44,588 nucleotides of DNA from Elusimicrobia bacterium HGW-Elusimicrobia-3 (lineage in GTDB: Bacteria > Elusimicrobiota > Elusimicrobia > Elusimicrobiales > UBA9959): contig PHAL01000015.1 in assembly GCA_002840355.1 (NCBI GenBank), forward strand, positions 1 to 44,588. Direction: 5' to 3'. The notes under the pieces were generated by a model. It was not told the origin of the DNA. It ran no database searches and saw only the letters and a program-made list of their open reading frames with translations. The position numbers and the translations under genes are program-made. Position 1 is the stretch's first letter; each line of letters starts with the position of its first letter. Shown piece after piece: positions 6,660 through 14,415 of this stretch.

Positions 6660-9600
6660 ATGCTATCGCGCGCGAAGCTTACCATAGCAGCCGCCTGCCT
6701 GCTGGCAGCGGCCGTCCCCGTGCGCGCCGTAGTAAACGCCCCCACGGTCGGCGCCGTCACCACCAGTGCCGTCACCTTTGCCTGGACAGGCGGCGTATCA
6801 CCGTTCATAGGGGTCTTATCCGATACCAATACTTTCGCCTGGACAATTTCCAGCGGCCCGGCCGTTTCCCCGGTGACCTACACCTCCCTGGACGCCAACT
6901 CGACCTATTACTTCCAGGTCAAATCTTCCGCGGATACGGACGCCGGATACAGGAGCACGTACACCATCACACAGCTGGCCGCGCCTACCGGCCTTTACTC
7001 GGTGCCTGAATACTTCTCGGCCCAGTCCTCCCACACCGCCATAGTCACTATAGGCTGGAACACCAATAACAACCACGAAGCCACCATCTACGAGGTAGCC
7101 TACAACAACGGCGGCGCGGACACCGTGGCCCCCTACATTAACCCCCTGGGCTCCCCCATAGACATCGCCGGCCTGGACGCGAACACCAGCTACAACTTCA
7201 AGGTACGTGCCCGCGGCAGTTCCGGCGCGGTTACGGCCTATACGACCGCTATCACCACAGCCACCCCGGCGTTGCGGCTTTCCGGCCTCAGCGAGCAGGT
7301 CTTCCAGACCAGCGCCATCGTCAGTTGGACTCCGGTGGACAGCGCCGTGCCGGCCCAGGACTCGGAGGGCTACAGCCTGGACCTTTCCCTTTCCCCCTCC
7401 ATGTCCTCCCCCGTGCCCTGGACCACGGCCAATTCCGCTATCACCTCCACGACGCTGACCCCGCTCGTGACGAACACTACCTATTACTACCGGGCCGGCA
7501 CGCTGAACATCTCCGGCCTGGCCAACGTGGAGGCCACGCGCGTCTTCACCACCCTCTCACCGGCCCCGACCGGGCTGACCCGGGGAACCGTGACGGACGG
7601 CTCAGCCAACTTCAGCTGGACTGCCCTGGCGCCTGCCCAAGTCATGGGCTACAGGCTGGAGGCGGCCACCGGCACCTTCTCATCCGGGGAGACCGTGCAC
7701 TCCGCTACCACCTATAGCGCGGCGCAGAACTCGCTGACCATAGTAACGCTGGACCCGAACACCACATACTACTTCAGGGCCGCGGGCCTCAACACCGCGT
7801 ATGTCCCGAACTACGGCTCGCAGCTCTCCTCGGTTACGCTGGCGCTGCCTATTTCGGCCGGCTTCGTAAATGTCGTCGCTGAGCCGCAAGCCATAACCGC
7901 CACTTTCCCCCCGCTGCCTGGTTCGCCCCAGGCCTTCGCGGCCGAAGGCTACCTGCTGCAGGGCTCCACCACTAATTTCAGCGGCGGCACGGTCTACTCC
8001 TCTGCCACCTACGAGTACCGCGAATACCAGCAGTCGCTGACCCTGACGGGGCTCTCTCCCAACAACACCTATTACCTGCGCCTGGGCTCGCTGAACTGGC
8101 AGCGCACGCCTAATTTTTCGGTGCTGGGATCTACGCGCACCGGCTTTCCCGGCAACCCGGCCGGGGTCCTGCTGGACAATGTCTGGAGCTCCAGCGCCGC
8201 CGTTTCGTTCACTCCGGGCATAGCGGCGGAAGGCCACGTGGCTGAAGCCTCCGTCTACCGCTTCTTCAACACGGTGGCGGCCAGCTCTGCCAGCCCCAGC
8301 GGCACTATTTCAAACCTGGTCATCCCCGGCCTTTCGCCAAATACCACCTATTATTTCCGCGCCGGCGCGCTGTATAACGGCGCCACGGTCTACTCCAACA
8401 CCTACCCTGATCATCAGCAGACCCTGCCGCTGGCGCTGACGGGGCTCGGCTTCGCCGGGGTCTTCCGCTCCAGCGTCACCGTCAACTGGCTGCCGCTCCT
8501 CAACGACTCGCAGGCCACCTCGGCCGAGAGCTACCTGCTGCAGGCCTCCACCTCCCCGGTTTTTAACGGCGCTCTTTTCTCCTCGTCCACGCTCAACATA
8601 GGCCTGGACCGCCTGTCTATCACCGGCCTGAGCCCCAACACAAGCTATTACTTCAGGGCCGGCACCTTCAACATGGAAGGCCGCGTGAATTACGCCGCCA
8701 CCCCGGCCACGGCCACGCTGCCCAGCCCGCCGCTGCCGGGCGCTTTCGGCCTGACCCCGGACGCGATGACGCTCACCTGGACCTCCGACGGGAACCCGGC
8801 GGACACGCGCTACCTCGCCGAGATAGACGACAACGAGGACTTCGCCCCGGTGCTGGCCTCCTCGCTGACGGCGATCTCGTCGGCCACCTTCTTCGGCCTC
8901 GCCCCCAACACCACGTACTACACACGCGTGACGGCCTATAACCGCCTCGGCCGCGCGATCCCCGCCGTCAGGTTCCCGGACATGGCCACCGACGCCTACG
9001 ACCCCTCCCCGGCGGCGGCCTCCGGCATCGGCGCCTACGCGCTCAGCGCCAACTGGGGCCCCGGCGGCAACCTCGCGGGCACGTATTACCAAGCCGCGAT
9101 TTCCTCCAATACAGACTTCTCCGGCACCGTGCTCTCCTCGGTCACGCTGGCCAACACGGCCGCTTTCACCGGGCTGGTCTCCAACGCCAGCTACTACCTG
9201 CGCGTGTCCGCCCTGAACCGCACCGGCGTGGCCACCGATCCGCCGATAGCGCTGGGCACGGCCCTCACCTGGCCAACCACCGCCTACGCGCTGCCCAAGG
9301 CGGAAGCCTTCTTCGACATGATGACCGACGGCTTCTCGCTGCGCTGGGAGCCTAACGGCAACTCCTCGCACACCGTCTACTACGTCGAGGCCTCCACCAA
9401 GGCCGATTTCTCGGTGATCAATTCTTCGCGCCTGATCAATGCCCTGTCCTGCACCTTCTCGGATTTGGCCATCGACACCACGTACTGGCTGCAGATCCAG
9501 GCGCGCGGCCAAAGCGGCATACAGTCCGCCTTCGCGGACGCCGGCTCCACCCGCACGCTGCTCTCCACGCAGGGCAACGCGCTCGCGCTGCAGGAGACCA

Positions 9601-10268
9601 CGGTCTCCCTGGAAACCTCCTACGGCACCATCTCGGTGCTGCTGCCTTCGGGCGCCATCGGCGGCTCCACGCGCCTGACCATCACGCCGTCCACCTTCAC
9701 GCTGCCCGGGCCCGCCTCGGCCGTCTCGCAGCTCACCCCCACCGGCATAGGGCTGGTCATCAACCATTTCCCCCCCACGCTGGTGCTGGGCGCCATCACG
9801 ATAACGCTGCCGTACCGCATAGCGGACCTGCCGCCGGGCATAGACCGCTCGCGGCTGGTGCTGGCCCTTCACGATGATGTAAACAATATCTGGGTGCCGC
9901 TGCCCTCGGTGTCGGACACCGCCAACAACCTGGTGGTGGGGCAGACCTGGCATCTCTCCACCTTCCAGCTGATGCAGTCCAACCCCGGCACCGGGCTGGC
10001 GGCGGTAAAGATCTATCCCAACCCGTACCGGCCCAACTCCGTCTCCGACGTCATGCATTTCGCCAACCTGCCCGCCGGGGCCAGGGTGAAGATCTACACC
10101 TTCCTCGGCGAGCTGGTGCGCAGCCTCAAGGCCGACGTGAACGGCATGGCGCACTGGGACGGCGCCAATGACGACGGGCGCGCCGCGGCCAGCGGCGTCT
10201 ACATAGCTTTCATCCGCACCAGCGATAAGAAATCCTCGAAGAGTTTCAAGGTGGCGCTGGAGCGGTAA
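6660..10268 (+). CDS. Giant secreted fibronectin type III protein with sorting-domain-like C-terminus
   Basis: 1202 residues. Signal peptide MLSRAKLTIAAACLLAAAVPVRA. About ten FN3 modules follow, each marked by a variant of 'GLxPNTTYYFRAG' (for example 'ITGLSPNTSYYFRAGTFN', 'FFGLAPNTTYYTRVTAYN', 'FTGLVSNASYYLRVSALN'), spanning roughly residues 25-960. After that comes a beta domain of about 130 residues ('VSLETSYGTISVLLPSGAIG...'), perhaps ZU5-like. The last 85 residues ('VKIYPNPYRPNS', 'VKIYTFLGELVRSL', 'WDGANDDGRAAASGVYIAFI') match the FlgD-Ig/T9SS type A sorting fold. It is predicted to be exported and surface-exposed, with adhesive or structural use. The neighbouring PorV/PorQ gene, 10 bases downstream, fits a type IX-like route. 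No Shine-Dalgarno is present; see the promoter entry. Confidence 0.87.
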   Translation: MLSRAKLTIAAACLLAAAVPVRAVVNAPTVGAVTTSAVTFAWTGGVSPFIGVLSDTNTFAWTISSGPAVSPVTYTSLDANSTYYFQVKSSADTDAGYRSTYTITQLAAPTGLYSVPEYFSAQSSHTAIVTIGWNTNNNHEATIYEVAYNNGGADTVAPYINPLGSPIDIAGLDANTSYNFKVRARGSSGAVTAYTTAITTATPALRLSGLSEQVFQTSAIVSWTPVDSAVPAQDSEGYSLDLSLSPSMSSPVPWTTANSAITSTTLTPLVTNTTYYYRAGTLNISGLANVEATRVFTTLSPAPTGLTRGTVTDGSANFSWTALAPAQVMGYRLEAATGTFSSGETVHSATTYSAAQNSLTIVTLDPNTTYYFRAAGLNTAYVPNYGSQLSSVTLALPISAGFVNVVAEPQAITATFPPLPGSPQAFAAEGYLLQGSTTNFSGGTVYSSATYEYREYQQSLTLTGLSPNNTYYLRLGSLNWQRTPNFSVLGSTRTGFPGNPAGVLLDNVWSSSAAVSFTPGIAAEGHVAEASVYRFFNTVAASSASPSGTISNLVIPGLSPNTTYYFRAGALYNGATVYSNTYPDHQQTLPLALTGLGFAGVFRSSVTVNWLPLLNDSQATSAESYLLQASTSPVFNGALFSSSTLNIGLDRLSITGLSPNTSYYFRAGTFNMEGRVNYAATPATATLPSPPLPGAFGLTPDAMTLTWTSDGNPADTRYLAEIDDNEDFAPVLASSLTAISSATFFGLAPNTTYYTRVTAYNRLGRAIPAVRFPDMATDAYDPSPAAASGIGAYALSANWGPGGNLAGTYYQAAISSNTDFSGTVLSSVTLANTAAFTGLVSNASYYLRVSALNRTGVATDPPIALGTALTWPTTAYALPKAEAFFDMMTDGFSLRWEPNGNSSHTVYYVEASTKADFSVINSSRLINALSCTFSDLAIDTTYWLQIQARGQSGIQSAFADAGSTRTLLSTQGNALALQETTVSLETSYGTISVLLPSGAIGGSTRLTITPSTFTLPGPASAVSQLTPTGIGLVINHFPPTLVLGAITITLPYRIADLPPGIDRSRLVLALHDDVNNIWVPLPSVSDTANNLVVGQTWHLSTFQLMQSNPGTGLAAVKIYPNPYRPNSVSDVMHFANLPAGARVKIYTFLGELVRSLKADVNGMAHWDGANDDGRAAASGVYIAFIRTSDKKSSKSFKVALER

Positions 10269-10278
10269 ACGGTCTATT

Positions 10279-11310
10279 ATGAAAGAAACGGCGGGGAGAG
10301 GACTGACGGCATTGCGAACGGCTTTAGCGCCGGCGCTGCTGCTTTGCTTCCCGTTGCTGGCCGAGCCGGCGGCTGGGGCCGGCTTCGACGCGGCCTCGGC
10401 CGGCACCTCTACAGGCCAGTTCCTCAAGATCGCCTCTGGCGCCCGCGGCGCGGCGCTGGGCGAGGCCTATGCCGCCCTGGCCGACGACGCATTCGCGCTG
10501 GACTGGAACCCGGCCGGGCTCATCCACATCAAGCAGAACTCCCTGGCGCTGATGCACGCGCCCTACCTGTCGGGCTCTTTCGCCGACTATTTCGCCTACG
10601 CCGAAACGGCCGGCGACGTAGGGGCCTGGGGCGTGGCGTTCAAGTACATGAACTACGGCGAGATAGACAAGACCGACTCCAGCGGCCTCGACCTGGGCAG
10701 TTTCGCGCCTTTCGACATGTACGTGAACGTGGGTTTCGCCTGCTATATCACCGGCTTCAACAAGGACCCGGAGGAGCGCTTCGTGCTGGGCGCCACCGGC
10801 AAGCTGGTCAAATCCAAGATCATCTCCGACGACAATACCGTCTCCGCCGACATCGGCCTCAACCTGCCCTACATGTTCGAGAACCGCTTCCGCGTGAGCC
10901 TGGTGGCGCAGAACATCATGGGCACGCTGCGCTACGACAAGGAAGAGGCCCCGCTGCCGCTGATAGTGAGGCTGGGCACCCTGACCAAACTGGGCGACCA
11001 CCTGAACGTCACCGCGGACATCATAGCCGCGCGCGACAATCTGCCTTTCCTGGCCATGGGCAGCGAGCTGAACGTACCGGTCTACGAGGAGATGGACCTG
11101 GCGCTGCGCGCCGGCTTCAATACCCGCGCGGTGGGCGACCTGGGCGGCGCGCGCAACTTCTCCGTAGGCGCCGGCTTGCGCTACTCGGATTACCGCCTGG
11201 ATTACGCTTTCTCCCCGTTCGGCGACCTGGGCACGGTGCACCGCATCTCGGCCGCCATAACCTTCGCCGCGCCCGAAGGCCCGCCGCCGGGCTACAGGCC
11301 TTACCGATAA
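10279..11310 (+). CDS. PorV/PorQ family outer-membrane protein
   Basis: 343 residues. A signal peptide (hydrophobic run 'LAPALLLCFPLLAEPAAG') is followed by the family signature 'GQFLKIASGARGAALGEAY' and 'DDAFALDWNPAGL', then alternating amphipathic beta strands ('GAWGVAFKYMNYGEID', 'RVSLVAQNIMGTLRY', 'LALRAGFNTR', 'SVGAGLRYSDYRLDYAFSP') ending in aromatic-rich strands, as in FadL-like 14-stranded barrels. PorV in Bacteroidota is the type IX outer-membrane shuttle that receives proteins carrying C-terminal sorting domains; many homologues outside Bacteroidota are uncharacterised. The gene starts 10 bases after the FN3 gene with no clear Shine-Dalgarno, so it is probably co-transcribed and maybe translationally coupled. 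Alternative: an unrelated transport porin of the same fold. Confidence 0.87.
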   Translation: MKETAGRGLTALRTALAPALLLCFPLLAEPAAGAGFDAASAGTSTGQFLKIASGARGAALGEAYAALADDAFALDWNPAGLIHIKQNSLALMHAPYLSGSFADYFAYAETAGDVGAWGVAFKYMNYGEIDKTDSSGLDLGSFAPFDMYVNVGFACYITGFNKDPEERFVLGATGKLVKSKIISDDNTVSADIGLNLPYMFENRFRVSLVAQNIMGTLRYDKEEAPLPLIVRLGTLTKLGDHLNVTADIIAARDNLPFLAMGSELNVPVYEEMDLALRAGFNTRAVGDLGGARNFSVGAGLRYSDYRLDYAFSPFGDLGTVHRISAAITFAAPEGPPPGYRPYR

Positions 11311-11340
11311 AAAAAACCCGGCGCCAGGCCGGGTTTTTCT
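11311..11340. terminator. Bidirectional intrinsic terminator
   Basis: CCCGGC (11317-11322) pairs with GCCGGG (11328-11333), loop of five bases, A run to the left and T run to the right. It separates the convergent PorV and transporter genes. Confidence 0.88.
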
Positions 11341-11353
11341 TTGACTGCCGCCT

Positions 11354-12601
11354 TCAGGGCCGGCCGGGTTCCCTGCGCGCCGTGAGCGGGAAGGACATTA
11401 CCAGCCACGCCCCGGAGAAGATCACGCCCAGCGCCGGGTAGAAGCCGGGAGCGATGCTGCCCAAGGCCTTGAGGGCGCTCACCCACACCGCGGTCACGCC
11501 CTTGGCGAAGCGGTAGGTGAAGGCGTCGGCCACCTGCTTGGCGCGGTAGCGCGTGTCGTAGGAGAACGGTATGTAGAGCGTCTCCTTCGAGGCCCTGAAG
11601 ATGGAGTAGTCCATGCCCTTGAACAGCAGGAAGGCCGTGGAGGCCAGGGCCAGCGACGGGTAGATGAACAAGAGCAGGCAGGAAATTATATGCACCGCCG
11701 GGATGGCCGTCAGGATGCCGCGGCGCGGTATGTAGCGCAGCAGGAAAGGCGTGGCCAGGAACTGCATGGAGAACGAGAAGATGTTCACGTTCATCCAGAA
11801 GTTGCCCATGTAGGCCGTACGCTCGTCCTTGCCGGGGATGAAATCCTGCACCAGCTGAGTGAAGCGGAAGTCGAGCGCGGTGGCCACCACCTGCGCCGAG
11901 AAGATGATGAAGGCGATGAACAGCACCGTGCGGTTCTCTTTAAGGATGCTCAAATGCAGGTGGCCCTTCTTGCCGCCGGCCTCGTCGGCCGCCGGCTTGG
12001 GCTCGCCGGCCTTGCCGTAGGCTATCCAGAACAGCGCCGCCGCCGGCAGGATGATGATGGCCGCGAACAGCACGAACAGGTCCGTGCCCAGGCCCATCAC
12101 GTAGCGCCCTATCAGCCAGCCGCCGGTAAGCGAGCCCAGGGCCCCCAGGCCCGCCACGGGGCCGTTGAAGATCTTGCCCTCCTCATCCTTGAGCACGCTG
12201 TTGATGAAGGACCAGTACTGCTCGGAGATCACCACCACGTAGGATTCCTTGAAGACCAGCAGGAAGAAGGCGAACCAGCGCCCCGCCACGTCGAGCAGGG
12301 CCCAGGCCAGCGCGAAGAAGGCGGCGCTGCCGAGCATGGTGACGGCCATGGCCCGCTTGGCCCCGACCGAGGAGAGCAGGCGGCCGTAGCCGTATATCAG
12401 CGCGGCCATCATCAGCGGCACGCAGGCTATGGCGTAGGGTTTGTACTCGGCGCCGAAATGCTCCATGAAGATGGCTTCGGCGGGCGAGCGGATGAACTCG
12501 TAGCCGCAGAACAGGAACATGGCCGACAGGCCGCCCAGGAAAACCGCTGTGGCCACGTGCCGGCCGCGCTCCGTCTTTAAAGCCGCGAAGAGTGTGCTCA
12601 T
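11354..12601 (-). CDS. NTP/NDP exchange-type (Npt/Tlc-like) transporter
   Basis: 415 residues with about 11-12 hydrophobic helices and MFS-like organisation. Sequence suggestive of the ATP:ADP antiporter family (COG3202): 'FKESYVVVISEQYWSFIN', 'GPVAGLGALGSLTGGWLIGR', the central charged loop 'KPAADEAGGKKGH', 'LFKGMDYSIFRASKETLYIP' and 'RYRAKQVADAFTYRFAKG'. The last two segments (K/E/D positions in 'FRASKETLY') are typical of Tlc/Npt proteins. Canonical Tlc proteins are near 500 residues, so this is a short version. It acts in the inner membrane; the substrate may be nucleotides or something else, since homologues in free-living bacteria are not all nucleotide carriers. The start at 12601 has no Shine-Dalgarno and a GATAAT box close upstream. 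It diverges from the SDR gene. Confidence 0.78.
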   Translation of the reverse strand: MSTLFAALKTERGRHVATAVFLGGLSAMFLFCGYEFIRSPAEAIFMEHFGAEYKPYAIACVPLMMAALIYGYGRLLSSVGAKRAMAVTMLGSAAFFALAWALLDVAGRWFAFFLLVFKESYVVVISEQYWSFINSVLKDEEGKIFNGPVAGLGALGSLTGGWLIGRYVMGLGTDLFVLFAAIIILPAAALFWIAYGKAGEPKPAADEAGGKKGHLHLSILKENRTVLFIAFIIFSAQVVATALDFRFTQLVQDFIPGKDERTAYMGNFWMNVNIFSFSMQFLATPFLLRYIPRRGILTAIPAVHIISCLLLFIYPSLALASTAFLLFKGMDYSIFRASKETLYIPFSYDTRYRAKQVADAFTYRFAKGVTAVWVSALKALGSIAPGFYPALGVIFSGAWLVMSFPLTARREPGRP

Positions 12602-12660
12602 GTTATTAATATTATCCCAAATTCACCGCGGCCCATTAAAGGTAAAATATAGGGGTGACG

Positions 12661-14223
12661 ATGACAAAAGACAACAATGAATTGCCGGGCTTCAGGGACA
12701 AGCTGCAAGCCGCCGCCGAACTGCTGGAGGCCATAGCCGCCGACCGCGGCCTGCTGGCCCGCGTGGCGGAAGAAGAGAGCACGCGACTGCTGAAGGCCGC
12801 CGGGGAAATTTCCCGGCCGGACGCCCGCGCGCGCCGCCAGCTGGTAAAGGCCGCCACACGCCGGCGCAAGGCCGAACGCACCGAGCGCGCCGAGAGCGCC
12901 CTCAACGAGACCGGCATACGCAAACTGCGCCGGCAGTCCGTGTTCACCACTCCCAATGTCACCCCGCCGCTGGCCTGGGAGGGCCGCCCCTCCGACGCCC
13001 CCCCTCCGGGCGCCGCGCACGAGGAGCAGAACTGCTATATCTGCAAGACCAACTACACCCAGCTGCACCATTTTTACGACCAGCTCTGCCCGGCCTGCGC
13101 CGAGGTTAATTTCCGCAAGCGCACCGAAACGGCCGACCTGAGCGGCCGCGTGGCCCTGCTTACCGGCGGGCGCGTCAAGATCGGCTACCAGGCCGGCATA
13201 AAGCTGCTGCGCGCCGGGGCGCAGCTGATAGTCAGCACGCGTTTCCCGCGCGACTCGGCCCTGCGCTACGCGGCCGAACCTGATTTCAAGGACTGGGGCC
13301 ACCGGCTGGAGATCTTCGGCCTGGACCTGCGCCACACGCCCAGCGTGGAGGCTTTCTGCTCCCACCTGCTGGCCACGCGCAGCCGGCTGGATTTCATCAT
13401 CAACAACGCCTGCCAGACCGTGCGGCGGCCGCCCGAGTTCTACCGCCATATGATGGACCGCGAGCAGGGCCCGCTGCGCGACCTGCCCGAGGCCGCCCGC
13501 AGGTTGCTGGGCGCCTACGAAGGCCTGCGCGGCTACAGCCTGCTGCCCGAAGGCCCGGCCGCCGGCGGGAAAGAGCTGGCTGCGGCGTTAACGCCCGTGG
13601 CCGCCCAGACCGCGGGGCTTACTCACGCGGCGTCGCTGTCGCAGGTTCCCCTGTTGCCCGACGAGCTGACGGCGCAGGGCGCCTTGTTCCCGCAGGGCCG
13701 GCTGGACCAGGACCTGCAGCAGGTGGACCTGCGCGAACGCAATTCCTGGCGCATGCTGATGGCCGAAGTGCCGGCGGTAGAGCTGCTGGAAGTGCAGCTG
13801 GTCAACGCCGTGGCGCCGTTCATACTGAACGCGCGGCTGAAGCCGCTCATGCTGCGCACCCCGGAGCGCGACAAGCATATCGTAAACGTATCGGCCGTGG
13901 AAGGGCAGTTCTACCGCAAGTTCAAGACCACGCGCCACCCGCATACCAACATGGCCAAGGCCGCGCTCAACATGATGACGCGCACCGCGGCGACCGACTA
14001 TTACGCCGACGGCATACATATGAACGCGGTGGACACCGGCTGGGTGACCGACGAGGACCCGGCCCACATAGCCGCGCGCAAGACGGCTGAGCACCGCTTT
14101 CACCCGCCGCTCGACATCGTGGACGGCGCGGCGCGCATAGTGGACCCCATCATCGACGGCATCAATACCGGCGAGCATGTGTGGGGCAAGTTCCTGAAAG
14201 ATTACAAACCTACGGACTGGTAG
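12661..14223 (+). CDS. Zinc-ribbon short-chain dehydrogenase/reductase, atypical
   Basis: 520 residues, twice a normal SDR. Order: a helical basic N-terminus (1-95), a linker, a four-Cys zinc ribbon (C125, C128, C143, C146 in 'NCYICKTNYTQLHHFYDQLC'), then a Rossmann fold with 'LLTGGRVKIGYQ' (168-176) for NAD(P), 'IINNACQT' (247-253), an insertion of about 110 residues, and 'IVNVSAVEGQFYR' with Ser411. The usual YxxxK tyrosine aligns with Thr429 in 'HPHTNMAKAALNM'; Lys433 is kept. I recall the HPHTNMAK variant in eukaryotic and scattered bacterial SDRs, so it seems family-wide rather than a mutation. Substrate unknown. The ATG at 12661 is chosen over the GTG at 12655 because AGGGG is 5 bases upstream. 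Confidence 0.82.
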   Translation: MTKDNNELPGFRDKLQAAAELLEAIAADRGLLARVAEEESTRLLKAAGEISRPDARARRQLVKAATRRRKAERTERAESALNETGIRKLRRQSVFTTPNVTPPLAWEGRPSDAPPPGAAHEEQNCYICKTNYTQLHHFYDQLCPACAEVNFRKRTETADLSGRVALLTGGRVKIGYQAGIKLLRAGAQLIVSTRFPRDSALRYAAEPDFKDWGHRLEIFGLDLRHTPSVEAFCSHLLATRSRLDFIINNACQTVRRPPEFYRHMMDREQGPLRDLPEAARRLLGAYEGLRGYSLLPEGPAAGGKELAAALTPVAAQTAGLTHAASLSQVPLLPDELTAQGALFPQGRLDQDLQQVDLRERNSWRMLMAEVPAVELLEVQLVNAVAPFILNARLKPLMLRTPERDKHIVNVSAVEGQFYRKFKTTRHPHTNMAKAALNMMTRTAATDYYADGIHMNAVDTGWVTDEDPAHIAARKTAEHRFHPPLDIVDGAARIVDPIIDGINTGEHVWGKFLKDYKPTDW

Positions 14224-14319
14224 CCGCGGCGGCGGGGCCCGGACGGATCCGCGTTACCACAAAATAGTCTCATAGTCATCAGCGTCCCCTCCCCCGGGGC
14301 GGGCCTCTTCGCGGGCCGG

Positions 14320-14409
14320 CAGGCCGGCGGCGGGGAATATCCCGGCCAGGACGGCTTCGGCTGGACGAACGGCGTCTACCTGGAGCTGAAATCTTTCCTT
14401 GAGGAATAG
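14320..14409 (+). pseudogene. Relic of the trehalase (GH37) C-terminus
   Basis: In the gap between two convergent genes, one frame reads 'QAGGGEYPGQDGFGWTNGVY' then 'LELKSFLEE' and a stop (TAG 14407-14409). The block GGGEYP-QDGFGWTNGV is the diagnostic C-terminal signature of family GH37 trehalases (TreA/TreF). The frame stays open upstream to 14224, directly after the SDR stop codon and in its frame, but has no ATG and no catalytic regions. The rest of the gene is missing, so this is a decayed fragment left by deletion, perhaps when the SDR gene arrived. Confidence 0.75.
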
Positions 14410-14415
14410 CGCCGG

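Noticed and set aside
6660-9530. DNA repeats or a CRISPR-like array
   Set aside because: The periodicity is at protein level (FN3 modules of about 90 residues) with diverged codons, not identical DNA repeats.
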